64,000 nucleotides of DNA, from positions 37,443,022 through 37,507,021 of the forward strand of contig NC_030824.1 of assembly GCF_001704415.2 (NCBI RefSeq), in the 5' to 3' direction. The notes under the pieces are model-generated. The model was not told the origin of the DNA. It made no database searches and was given only the letters and a program-made list of their open reading frames with translations. The DNA comes from Capra hircus. Its lineage: Eukaryota > Chordata > Mammalia > Artiodactyla > Bovidae. Shown here in pieces: positions 54,802 through 64,000 of this stretch; within the stretch, counting starts at the first letter, position 1; every line of letters begins with the position of its first letter. The position numbers were made by a program, and so were the translations under genes.

Positions 54802-55762
54802 AAGAAAAAAAGTCTAAAGCTTGATTCTGTGGTGACTGATGTAGTCATGCTGTTCTGTTCTCCAGGTGACTCTGCAGGGCCCTCACATCCCGTCATGCTG
54901 TCTAAGGCTTCAGGAATTTGCAGAGAACTATTGAAGCTGTTGGTGTCTCTTGCAGACAGCTGCCCACTCTACTGCCTGTCCAAACAGTTGCCCAGTTATA
55001 TATTAAATCCTCACCTTTCTTCCTACTGAGCACTGAAGATTTTTTTTTAATCTGGGTGGAATTCAACTTACTCTGTTATAGAAATATAATTTTACAACAT
55101 ATATCTGTATTGATTACAGTGTAGTTTGAAGTGCCAGCAGGGTAAAAAGGGTTTGGCGAGTGATGATAGCAAAGAGCTTGTAACTTTTCAACAAGAACTG
55201 ACTCAGGCAGCATTCAGGGATGGAAAGGTAGAGTGTGTTTCTATTGTTATTTCTTTTTTACATGAAGGAAAGACATGACAAAAAGGATGAGTAGAAAAGC
55301 ATTAACCTTTTATTAAAAAAAGAAAAAGCATATTCCGAAGTCATATAATGTCTGCCCAACAAAGTATCATTCTAACAATGTGCCCCTTGCACACTGTTTT
55401 TCTTCTTAGCAGTAATATATCATAGAGACTGCTTTATCTGATGGGATTTGGTTTGGTAATCAGCTGATTCATAGAAAAATTCAGTCAATTACTGTAATCC
55501 TTAAAAAAAAATCTGTCTTAAAATTTTAATTTTCACTGTAAACATAAAATATGGCATCATTTATCAATCTTTTGATGTAGAAGAATTTTATCTTTTCCTA
55601 AGTAGGGACCTCTTCTGTGTCATTCTTCTTGAATCTTCCTCCTCCTCTTACTCCAAACTATATACTAGTTGCCAGAGGTCCTAAAACTTGGAAATAATTG
55701 TTAAATCCTGTCCCTTAACAAAACTCCAAAATATATAATAATTCAACTGTTTCTCAACACTT
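54802..55762. other. Unique sequence
   Basis: No feature recognised. Frames of 66-68 codons at 54829-55124 overlap each other and lack a domain. Confidence 0.45.
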
Positions 55763-56345
55763 CATCTCTACTGCTTTACTGTAAAAAGGATGAGCCTACT
55801 AACTAGTTGGATTCTTGGCTTTCAACTTTGCCTCTTTTTCTCTACTCAGTAGCCAACATGATTCTTTAAAAGGAGATCAGATTTGTCCACTCTGCTCAAA
55901 CGTTCCAATGGTCTTCACCTCATGCAGAAAAAAAAACAAACTTAATTCCTTACCACGTTGTGCCAAATTGCATATGATCAGGACCTCCAGTTCTCTGACC
56001 GCCCCTGCTCCTACTCTCACATCTCCTCCTGCTTCCTACGCACACAACCTCTCCTGGGTTCCTGAACTGGCCCAACAAGCCCTCAGCTCAGGCCCTTAAC
56101 ACTTGAAGGAAGCTCTGCCCTTGCAGAGACACATAGCAATGCGATGTTCCCTTCATCCTTTGGGTGTTTGCTCACATACCATTTTAGCAGGTCTTCATGG
56201 GACACTAAAACAGTACTCTCTTATCTCCATGCCCTGATTCATACATCATCTCCAGATATAAACTGAGGGATTTATTGTCTGTCTTCCCCACTTAAGCATT
56301 ATGAGGGCAAGAATTTCAACTCCAATCAAAATGTTTGTTTTTTAA
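55763..56345 (+). mobile_element. Ancient L2 LINE 3' region
   Basis: ctactaactagttggattc, cagtagccaacatgattctt, gtccactctgctcaaacgtt, gttccctt-type segments, attgtctgtcttccccac and tatgagggcaagaatttcaac follow the L2 3' order. The 94-codon frame at 55815-56099 is a shadow of it. Confidence 0.85.
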
Positions 56346-56413
56346 ATAAACAAAATTCTGAATGAATGAACAAACTCATGATTGTATATTTCTAATGTTA
56401 GTTTTCTGAAAGT

Positions 56414-56510
56414 AAGAACTTGAAAGCACACATGGTGGATTCATGCTGATGTATGACAAAACGAATACAATATTGGAAAGTGGAGAAAAAAAAAAAAGAA
56501 CTTGAAAGCA
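56414..56510 (+). mobile_element. 67-bp L1_BT-type insertion with perfect 15-bp target-site duplication
   Basis: The body 56429-56495 consists only of the L1 3' terminus (ggtggattcatgctgatg, caaaacgaatacaatattgg) and an A tail. aagaacttgaaagca is repeated exactly at 56414-56428 and 56496-56510. The target at the nick reads gt/aagaa on the plus strand, compatible with L1 endonuclease preference (TT/AAAA). Confidence 0.97.
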
Positions 56511-56589
56511 GTAGTAAAGTGATCAGACAGGTAGTTGTTCTTTAGATTTTTGTCACCCTTCCCCAAATTTTTTGACTTCTTAAGTTAAC

Positions 56590-58199
56590 AATGTAAATAG
56601 AGGAAAACAATAGAATGGGAAAGACTAGAGATCTCTTCAAGAAAATTGGAGATACCAAGGGAATATTTCATGCAGAGATAGGCACAATAAAGGACAGAAA
56701 TGGCAAGGACCTAACAGAAGCACAAGGGATTAAGAAGAGGTGATAAGAACAAACAGCTATTAAAAAAAAAAAAAAAAGGTCTAATGAACCAGATAATCAC
56801 GATAGTGCGGTCACTTACCTAGAGCCAGACATCTTGGAGTGTGAAGTCAAGTGGGCCTTACTACAAACAAAGCTAGTGAAGGTAATGGAATTCCAGCTGA
56901 ACTATTTAAAAGCCTAAAATATGATGCTGTTAAAGTGCTGCATTCAACATGCCAGCAAATTTGGAAAATGCAACAGTGAACACAGGACTGGAAAATTTTT
57001 CATTCCATTCCCAAAGAAGGGCAAAACCAAAGAATTTCAAAGTAATGCATAATTGTGCTCATTTCACAGGCTAGCAATGTTATGCTCAAAATCCTTCAAG
57101 TTAGGCTTCAACAGAGAACTTCTAGATGTAAAAGTTGCATTTAGAAAAGGCAGAGGGACCAGAGATTAAGTTGCCAACATCCACTGGTTCATAGTTAAAG
57201 CAAGGGAATTCCAGAAAAACATCAACTTCCGTTTCATTGACTATGTTAAAGCCTTTGAATGTGTGGGTCACAACAAGCTGTGGAAAATTCTTAAAGAGGT
57301 GGGAATACCAGACCACCTGACCTGGCTCCTGAGAGATCTGTACGCAGGTCAAGAAGCAACAGTTAGACATGGAATGACAGACTGGTTCCAAATTGAGAAA
57401 GGAGTATGTCAAGGCTGTATATTGTCATCCTGCTTATTTAACTGTGATGCAGAGTACATCATGCAAAATGCTAGGCTGAATGAATCCCAAGATGGAATCA
57501 AGATTGCTGGGAAAAATATCAACAACCTCAGATATGCAGATGATGCCACCTTAGTGGCAGAAAGCTAAGAAGAACTAAACAGCCTCTTCATGAAGATGAA
57601 AGAAGAGAGTGAAAAAGCTGGCTTAAAACTCAACATTCAAAAAATTAAGCTCATGGCATCTGGTCCCATCACTTCATGGCAAACAGATGGGGGAAAAGTG
57701 GAAACAGTGATAGATTTTATTTTCTTGGCTCCAAAATCACTGCAGATGATGACTGCAGCCATGAAATTAAAAGACGCTTGCTCCTTCAAAGAAAGGCTAT
57801 AAAACCCAGACAGTGTATTAAAAAGCAGAGACATCACCTTGCTGACAAAAGGTCCATATAGTCAAGGCTATAGTTTTTCCAGTAGTCATGTATGGATGTG
57901 AGAGTTGGACCATAAATAAGTCTGAGCACCAAAGAATTGATGCTTTTAAATTGTTGTGCTAGAGAAGACTCTTGAGAGTCCCTTGGACTGCAAGAAGATC
58001 CAACTAGTCAATCCCAAAGGAAATCAACCCTGAATATTCATTGGAAGGACTGATGTTGAAGTTGCAAGTTCTAACACTTCGGCTACATGATGTGAAGAGC
58101 TGACTCAATGGAAAAGACTAATGCTGGGAAAGACTGAGGGCAAGAGAAGGGAGTGACAGAGGATGAGATGGTTGGATGGCATCACTGACTTGATGGACA
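56590..58199 (+). mobile_element. Old BovB LINE, left part
   Basis: Starts in the endonuclease-RT linker (tagaggaaaacaatagaatg). It continues through the RT, with FRFIDYVKAFECVGH around motif A (AFD changed to AFE), CQGCILSSCLF, motif C LRYADDATLVAES followed by a stop at 57566, and AGLKLNIQKIKLMASGP, to the C-terminal region. An A run of about 17 (56761-56777) interrupts the linker. It is split by a SINE at 58200 and resumes to 58593. Confidence 0.94.
57263..57568 (+). pseudogene. BovB RT fragment with intact YADD
   Basis: 101 codons in the RT palm: KLWKILKEVGIPDHLTWLL, LYAGQEATV, GVCQGCILSSCLF, NNLRYADDATLVAES, then TAA. The catalytic YADD is preserved, but motif A lies in the adjacent decayed part and the protein is terminated. 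Not functional. Confidence 0.9.
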
Positions 58200-58488
58200 C
58201 GCTGCTGCTGCTGCTGCAAAGATGCTTCAGTCGTGTCCGACTCTGTGTGACCCCACAGACGGCAGCCCACCAGGCTCCCCCGTCCCTGGGATTCTCCAGG
58301 CAAGCACACTGGAGTGGGTTGCTGTTTCCTTCTCCAATGCATGAAAGTGAAAAGTGAAAGTGAAGTCGTTCAGTCATTTCCGACTCTTTGCAACCCCATG
58401 GACTGCAGCCTACCAGGCTCCTCCATCCATGTGATTTTCTAGGCAAGAGTACTGGAGCGGGTTGCCATTGCCTTCTCCACAATGGACA
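58193..58488 (-). mobile_element. Bov-A2 SINE dimer inside BovB
   Basis: The body is 58200-58481: five CTG-type units at the left (gctgctgctgctgctgc), first unit to ccttctccaatgcatg, spacer aagtgaaaagtgaaagtg, second unit to ttgccattgccttctcc. atggaca repeats at 58193-58199 and 58482-58488 mark the site in BovB. Confidence 0.96.
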
Positions 58489-58593
58489 TGAGTTTAGGCT
58501 AACTCTGGGAGATGGTTAAGGACAGGGAAGCCTGGCATGCTGTAGTACATGGGGTTGCAAAGAGTTGCACATAACTTAGCAATTGAACAACCA
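58489..58593 (+). mobile_element. Old BovB LINE, right part and 3' end
   Basis: tgagtttaggctaactctgg, gggaagcctggcatgctg and cataacttagcaattgaac, ending at acaacc, continue the BovB interrupted by the SINE. Confidence 0.93.
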
Positions 58594-59299
58594 TCTTATT
58601 TAGCTGTAGAATTACTCAGAAGCTTCTGAGTAATTTGTTAGTTTCACACTTTTATATATCTTTTTAATTATTTTTTTCTAATAGCTCTTTTCTATAATTT
58701 TGGTTATAAGATTGCAAATATGCTTAGTAAGCTAATAAAACAACTAACAATCATACTAAATCATTTCTTTTTTTAAACTTTTTCTCATTTTCACTTTTGG
58801 ACTGTTGTTTCATACTGAAGATTTAAATTTTCCTCTAACGTACTCAGTTAAAAGGTAATAAATTTTGTCTTTTTCCCATAACATTTATTTTTAAAGGCAA
58901 GAAATCAAAACACATTTTGAAGTGTAAATGTCAAGCTTAAAATCAAATATTCATTTGAAAAATGTATATTTTATTGTATAGGATTAATTTGAGTCCCCTT
59001 CAATATAGAAAAAACAAAATAAAACTTTAGATAGACTATACTTCAATTTATTTTTTGAATTAGCACCTGAGCATTAATGGAATATAGAAAGTTTCAGTTT
59101 GTGAAAATCTTGCTAAATCATTTTCTTTTTTCCAAATGTATAAATGGCTTAGGGAAGCCAACTTCATTAGACAGAGTGCGCTTAGGTTTTAAGGTTTTAT
59201 TGATCCACTGCATGCTACCTATTCTACTAAAATTTAACAAGAAAATATTATTATGAGAGAAGTGATGCACGTGGAGTAATAAAGATTACAAAGTGAAAC
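58594..59299. other. AT-rich unique sequence
   Basis: Nothing recognised. Confidence 0.5.
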
Positions 59300-59381
59300 C
59301 ATCAACAAAATGAAAAGGCAACCTACTGAATGGAAGAAAGTATTTGCAAATCTTATAACGAGTTAATATCCAAAATATATG
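59300..59381 (+). mobile_element. L1 segment, first part of an interrupted element
   Basis: accatcaacaaaatgaaaag, caacctactgaatggaag and aaagtatttgcaaatc belong to the L1 ORF2 3' region in plus orientation. A Bov-tA SINE follows. Confidence 0.9.
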
Positions 59382-59618
59382 GGCGCTTACTAGGTACTGC
59401 TGTGGTAAAGAATTCACCTGCCAATGCATGAGATGCAGGAAATGCAGGTTCGATCCGTGGGTTAGGAAGAGCCCCTGGAGTAGGAAATGGAAACCCACTC
59501 CAGTATTCTTGCCTGGAAAATTTCATGGACAGAGGAGCCTGGCAGGCTGAAGTTCATGGTGTCACAAAGAGTTGGACACGACTGAGCGACTAAGCATGAG
59601 CACGATGCAAAATATATG
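59371..59618 (+). mobile_element. Bov-tA SINE in L1, 11-bp target-site duplication
   Basis: The body is 59382-59607. The head variant is gcgcttactaggtactgctg, the B box ggttcgatccgtgggttag, and the tail gacacgactgagcgactaagc. Perfect caaaatatatg copies lie at 59371-59381 and 59608-59618. Confidence 0.97.
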
Positions 59619-60185
59619 AAGAAATCATACAACTTTACAGAAAAAAAACACCACCAACAACAAAACAATTTGATTAAAAAATAGGTAAAGGATCTGAACA
59701 GACATTTTTCCAAAGAAGACATCAAAATGGACAACAGGTAAATTAAAAGATGTTCAAGATCATTAATTATTAAGGAAATGTAAATCAAAACCACAATGAG
59801 CTCATACCTCATACCTCATTCATGTCAGAATGCCTACTGAAAAAAAAAAAAGAAGAAATAATCAGTGTTGGTGGGGATGTGGAGAAAATGGAACCTTTGT
59901 GCCACTACACATGGAATGTAAATTGGTGCAGCTTGTATGGAAAACAGTATGGAGGTTCCTCAGACATAAAAATAGACCTACCATATGCTACAGCAATTTT
60001 GCTTCTGTATATTTATCTGAAGAAACTGAAAATACCAACTCAAAAGATATAGGCACCTCATTTTCACTGCCTCATTATTTACAAATCAAAGATAGGGAAA
60101 AAATCCAAGTGTCCACCTAAGGATAAATGAATAAAGAAAATGTAGTATCTATATAAACAATGTAATACCATTCAGCCATAGAAAA
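59608..60185 (+). mobile_element. L1 segment, second part
   Basis: catttttccaaagaagacatc, gtaaatcaaaaccacaatg, gttggtggggatgtggag and tggaaaacagtatggaggttc, ending at cattcagccatagaaaa where a composite BovB/SINE insertion begins. Confidence 0.94.
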
Positions 60186-61581
60186 GAGTTCATTCAGTTC
60201 AGTTCAGTTCAGTCGCTCAGTCATGTTCGATCTTTGTGACCCCATGAATCGCAGCACGCCAGGCCTCCCTGTCCATCACCAACTCCCTGAGTTCACTCAG
60301 ACTCACGTCCATCGAGTCCATGATGCCACCCAGCCATCTCATCCTCGGTTGTCCCCTTCTCCTCCTGTCCCCAATCCCTCCCAGCATCAGACTCTTTTCC
60401 AATGAGTCAACTCTTCACATGAGGTGGCCAAAGTACTGGAGCTTCAGCTTTAGCATCATTCCTTCCAAGATATCCCAGGGCTGATCTCCTTCAGAATGGA
60501 CTGGTTGGATCTCCTTGCAGTCCAAGGGACTCTCAAGAGTCTTCTCCAACACCACAGTTCAAAAGAATCAATTCTTCGGTGCTCAGCCTTCTTCACAGTC
60601 CAACTCTCACATTCATACATGACCACAGGTAAAACCATAGCCTTGACTAGACTAAGCAGATGTCTCTGCTTTTGAATATACTATCTAGGTTGGTCATAAC
60701 TTTTCTTCCAAGGAGTAAGCGTCTTTTAATTTCATGGCTGCAATCACCATCTGCAGTGATTTTGGGGCCCCAAAAAACAAAGTCTGACACTGTTTCCACT
60801 GTTTCCCCATCTATTTCCCATGAAGTGATGGGACTGGATGCCATAATTTTCGTTTTCTGAATGTTGAGCTTTAAGCCAACTTTTTCACTCTCCTTTTTCA
60901 CTTTCATCAAGAGGCTTTTTAGCTCCTCTTCACTTTCTGCCATAAGGGTGGTGTCATCTGCATGTCTGAGGTTATTGATATTTCTCCCGGCAATCTTGAT
61001 TCCAGCTTGTGTTTCTTGCAGTCCAGAGTTTCTCATGATGTACTCTGCATAGAAGTTAAATAAGCAGGGTGACAATATACAGCCTTGACGGACTCCTTTT
61101 CCTATTTGGAACCAGTCTGTTGTTCCGTGTCCAGTTCTAACTGTTGCTTCCTGACCTGCATACAGATTTCTCAAGAGGCAGGTCAGGTGGTCTGGTATTC
61201 CCATCTCTCTCAGAATTTTCCACAGTTTATTGTGATCCACACAGTCAAAGGCTTTGGCATAGTCAATAAAGCAGAAATAGATGTTTTCCTAGAACTCTCT
61301 TGCTTTTTCCATGATCCAGCGGATGTTGGCAATTTGATCTCTGGTTCCTCTGCCTTTTCTAAAACCAGCTTGAACATCAGAGAGTTCATGGTTCACATAT
61401 TTCTGAAGCCTGGTTTGGATAATTTTGAGCATTACTTTATTAGCATGTGAGATGAGTGCAATTGTGTGGTAGTTTGAGTATTCTTTTGCATTGCCTTTCT
61501 TTGGAATTGGAATGAAAACTGACCTTTTCCAGTCCTGTGGCCACTGCTGAGTTTTCCAAATTTGCTGGCATAAAGAGTGCA
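60177..61581 (-). mobile_element. BovB LINE, 1.39 kb, part of a composite insertion
   Basis: The 3' tail is at the left (ttcagttcagttcagttcagtc, about 60190) and the 5' truncation at about 61581 in the RT region (ctggcataaagagtgc). catagaaaa at 60177-60185 recurs at 61802-61810, beyond the adjoining Bov-tA SINE. One target-site duplication therefore seems to enclose both elements. Confidence 0.95.
60647..61570 (-). pseudogene. BovB reverse-transcriptase remnant, one in-frame stop then open 197 codons
   Basis: From about 61570 downward: KTQQWPQDWKRSVFIPIPKK, YSNYHTIALISHANK and QAGFRKGRGTRDQIAN lead to EKAREF and a TAG (61289-61291) where Gln is expected. The same frame continues with the intact motif A CFIDYAKAFDCVDH, then KLWKILREMGIPDHL and GVRQGCILSPCLF. 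Motif C reads LRHADDTT (Tyr to His before the ADD), followed by SDFVFWGPKITADGDC. A deletion after KSRD ends the frame. Further pieces lie at 60456-60638 and 60217-60402. It is the best-preserved RT palm here, but still dead. Confidence 0.92.
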
Positions 61582-61593
61582 TTGGCCAACAAT

Positions 61594-61801
61594 TATCTGG
61601 TGGTTCAGATGATAAAGAGTCTGCCTGTAATGTGGAAGACCCCAGTTTGATTCTTGGGACAGGAAGATCCCCTGGAGAAGGAAATGGCAACCCATTCCAG
61701 TATTCCTGACTGGAGAATCCTGTGGACAGAGGACCGTTGCAGGCTACAGTCCATAGGGTCGCAAAGAGCTGGACACGACTGAGCGACTTCACTTTCACTT
61801 T
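61594..61801 (+). mobile_element. Bov-tA SINE, head-to-head with BovB
   Basis: Starts tctggtggttcagatgataaag, lacking the first bases of the head. The B-box region is decayed (cccagtttgattcttgg), the body is gatcccctggagaagg, and the tail gagcgacttcactttcac. About 12 bp of unassigned sequence separates it from the BovB 5' truncation. Confidence 0.95.
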
Positions 61802-62205
61802 CATAGAAAAAAATGAAATCTAGCCATTTGTAACAACATGAAGAACTCTTCAGGGAATTATGCTAACTTATACATACAAAGAACAGATTGTTGAAGGGCA
61901 AAATGGGTAAAGGCATTTGTTTATTCAAAACGAATTAACTTTCAGTTATAAAATAAATAAGTCATGGCAATGTAATGTACAGCATGATGACTAGAGTTAA
62001 TAATACTGCATTGCATATTTGAAAATGGCTAAGAGAGTAGATCTTAAAAGTTCTTATCAAAAGAAAAAAATTCTGTAACTATACATGGTGATGGATGTTA
62101 ACTAAATTTAGGTAAGTTTTGCAATATACACAAATAGCAAATAATTATTTCGTACACCTGAAATTAATGTTTATGCCAAGTATGCCTCAATAAAAAATGG
62201 ACTGC
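61802..62205 (+). mobile_element. L1 segment, third part and 3' terminus
   Basis: L1 resumes with aatgaaatctagccatttg and ends with ataaataagtcatggcaatg, gatggatgttaactaaattt, cgtacacctgaaattaatg and gcctcaataaaaaatgg. Confidence 0.93.
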
Positions 62206-63619
62206 AAAAGTTATTCTGAGAAATTTCAAGAACAAATCAAGCTTTAATGTTGAACAACCGTTATCTTTCAAATCTAAGAGAGAAAACATCACTTCCTGCT
62301 TTGGCATATACATGTCTTTGCCAACATGCTAAAATGTTTCTTTCCCCAATTCCCACTTCAAGTATTCCTCCCTTGCTACCAATTTTCTATGTAATTTGGT
62401 AGAGGACTGATGCCTGATGAAGAAACCATAATTCCTTTTGACTTTCTTTTAGAAAAACACTCCCTACCCCATGTACAACAAGAACTAGAAAGTATAATCT
62501 AAACACAGATGGCCTCTTCATATGAGATTTCTCTATCTCCCTTTTCGGACCAAAAGACATTTTGAAATGATGAAAACGCAACTGGCAAAAAAGAAGTACA
62601 ATTCTTATGCCATGACTGTTCAGTCAACCACTTCACTCTAATACAGTGTCTCTGAAAAAGAGGAAAATGGCCTTTTTTGAACCCCCTACAAGGAAGGAAT
62701 CCTGAGAAAAAGAGCAGCAACCTTTGACTACCCACTCTTCAGCTCTTGGGCAGCACTCATTCATGATGTTTCAGAGTACAAACAATCTTCCAAAATGCAA
62801 CAGTGCAAACCTTGAACAATCTATTTGGGAAGTCAGGATCTCAGGAAGGCAGAGGCAGAGCTCTTGCAGAGTCTTCCTTTGGAAAGGAATGGCATGCTTT
62901 ATTTTTATGTACACATCTTTTTCCTTGTATGTGAAATCTTCTGAAGCGGAATGTGATTTTATTTCCAGCCAAGTCTCTGATTCAACTTCTAGGTGCCACA
63001 CTCACACTGAAGTAATCTTCTCTGTCAGCTAGCTCAAGATTCTTTCCCAAAGTTGTTACAGGTAAGGTTTGAATTCTCCTTTTGAACTCTGTAATTCTTA
63101 AACAATCATCTGGATGGTTTCTTAGCAGTAGCCTGGATTTGTCTGATCCATCTCTTTAGATTCTTATTTCTCCACTTGCTAAACTGTCTGTTCTTTCATT
63201 ATGGCCCTGTGCATTGGTATCATCACTTGTTTGATCAGTTCATTTTCCTCTGAATAATATCAATAATAATTTAGGCTTTATAAAAAGCAAAATTAGCTTG
63301 CTACTTTTAAACTCAACTCCTTTGATTCTGTACATAAACAAATCTACACTATTATTTTGAGGAATCATGCTTTGGGAGATTGAGTTCAACTCCTGTCAGT
63401 ATGTTCAATCTTTCTATTGCTTCTCTGTGTCATAGACGTTTGGAAATGGAAAAAGAATGATTTGAAATAGTTTCACTTGAACTTAGGAAGTGTAAATCAT
63501 TCAAAATCCTACCCTTTGTGGCAGAGTAACAGTAAAGTCTCTGCAGGATTATGAGAAAAGGGTGGGAATTTCTGGACACTAGGGAAGGCGTCTGCACTTG
63601 AGGAAGAAAAGGGGAAAGG
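62206..63619. other. Unique sequence, no gene seen
   Basis: Frames of 64-102 codons overlap on both strands at 62387-63032 with no recognised domain. Nothing else is supported. Confidence 0.5.
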
Positions 63620-63721
63620 GAAAGGGAAGTCACTCAGTCGTGTCCGACTCTTAGCGACCCCATGGACTGCAGCCTACCAGGCTCCTCCATCCATGGGATT
63701 TTCCAGGCAAGAGTACTGGAG
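63620..63721 (-). mobile_element. Bov-A SINE monomer
   Basis: gaagtcactcagtcgtgtcc, ccccatggactgcagccta and ttttccaggcaagagtactgg. Only the near-consensus BovB-derived half is present, cut at ctggag. It is preceded by a gggaaagggaaaggg patch. Confidence 0.93.
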
Positions 63722-64000
63722 AAAAACCATGTTTTATTCATAAACACCCTATGAGAGGTCCTGTGTAGCCCCAAGATGGCTTAGGTATACTGTAGTTTGT
63801 CCAAAAATTATCCTATTGCTCTTACTCCACAAGTACAGGCCAGGGCAGGGATTTCCATTTTCAATTCCAACCCCACAAAGACATAATAAACATGTCATGC
63901 TAACAGCACAGATAGCTGTTTCTTTGGCTTAAGGATTTGTGCATTACTGTGGTTGGTGAGTTTATCAACCTGAGTTTTTATGTAACAAAAACATATTAAC
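63722..64000. other. Unique sequence to window end
   Basis: Nothing recognised. Confidence 0.5.

Noticed and set aside
54829..55124. Two overlapping frames of 66-68 codons
   Set aside because: Short, mutually overlapping and without domain or conservation evidence.
55815..56099. 94-codon frame with a Pro/Thr-rich end
   Set aside because: Coincides with an ancient L2 3' region, so the frame is a repeat shadow.
1068..63721. tRNA genes suggested by B-box-like ggttcgatcc motifs
   Set aside because: Each occurrence sits in a Bov-tA SINE head with mutated A box and acceptor stem and a SINE body downstream, so these are SINE promoters and not tRNA genes.

Overview
The window is ruminant (Bovidae-type) nuclear DNA. 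BovB/RTE LINEs, tRNA-derived Bov-tA SINEs, their Bov-A2 dimers and a cattle-type L1 (L1_BT-like) lie throughout it. Cattle, sheep, goat and other bovids cannot be told apart by eye. I find no host protein-coding gene, no convincing exon, and no functional tRNA, rRNA or other RNA gene. Every long open frame I could identify belongs to a LINE. The window is best read as AT-rich intergenic or deep intronic sequence in which roughly half of the bases, by my own boundaries, are recognisable transposable elements.

Layout. 1-8.9 kb: unique AT-rich DNA with Bov-tA SINEs, a BovB 3' end that keeps a 264-codon frame, and old L1 pieces. 8.9-13.1 kb: one old L1 opened by three BovB copies and a Bov-A2 SINE. 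13-24 kb: mostly unique DNA with SINEs, ancient MIR, L2 and MaLR remnants, and an L1 3' end. 24-29 kb: a 1.36-kb BovB, then oppositely oriented L1 fragments with another BovB inside. 29.9-35.4 kb: a nearly full-length but dead BovB followed by older BovB, L1 and SINE debris. 35.4-40.8 kb: a cattle-type L1 on the minus strand that is complete at its 5' end (promoter/5'UTR, ORF1, start of ORF2) but lacks its 3' half. 41-56 kb: mostly unique DNA with old L1, MIR, MER5A-type, L2 and LTR relics and small BovB tails. 56.4-62.2 kb: a 67-bp L1 insertion with perfect 15-bp target-site duplications (TSDs), an old BovB split by a SINE, and an L1 carrying a composite BovB plus Bov-tA insertion. 62.2-64 kb: unique DNA with a terminal SINE monomer.

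How the parts relate. BovB encodes an APE-type endonuclease and a reverse transcriptase. Bov-tA and Bov-A2 SINEs carry BovB-like 3' tails and are mobilised by BovB proteins (established knowledge). Many insertions keep visible target-site duplications, so their order can be reconstructed. None of the LINE copies here looks competent: all are truncated, frameshifted, interrupted by stops or altered at catalytic residues.

I did not find a new gene system. The most informative oddities are the composite BovB/Bov-tA insertion near 60.2-61.8 kb, a 33-bp direct repeat flanking an old BovB near 49.7-49.96 kb, the 5'-complete but 3'-less L1, and an unidentified peptide-like stretch near 12.75-12.96 kb. 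Repeat boundaries are by eye unless a target-site duplication fixes them. Family names rest on remembered consensus features, not on a database search.
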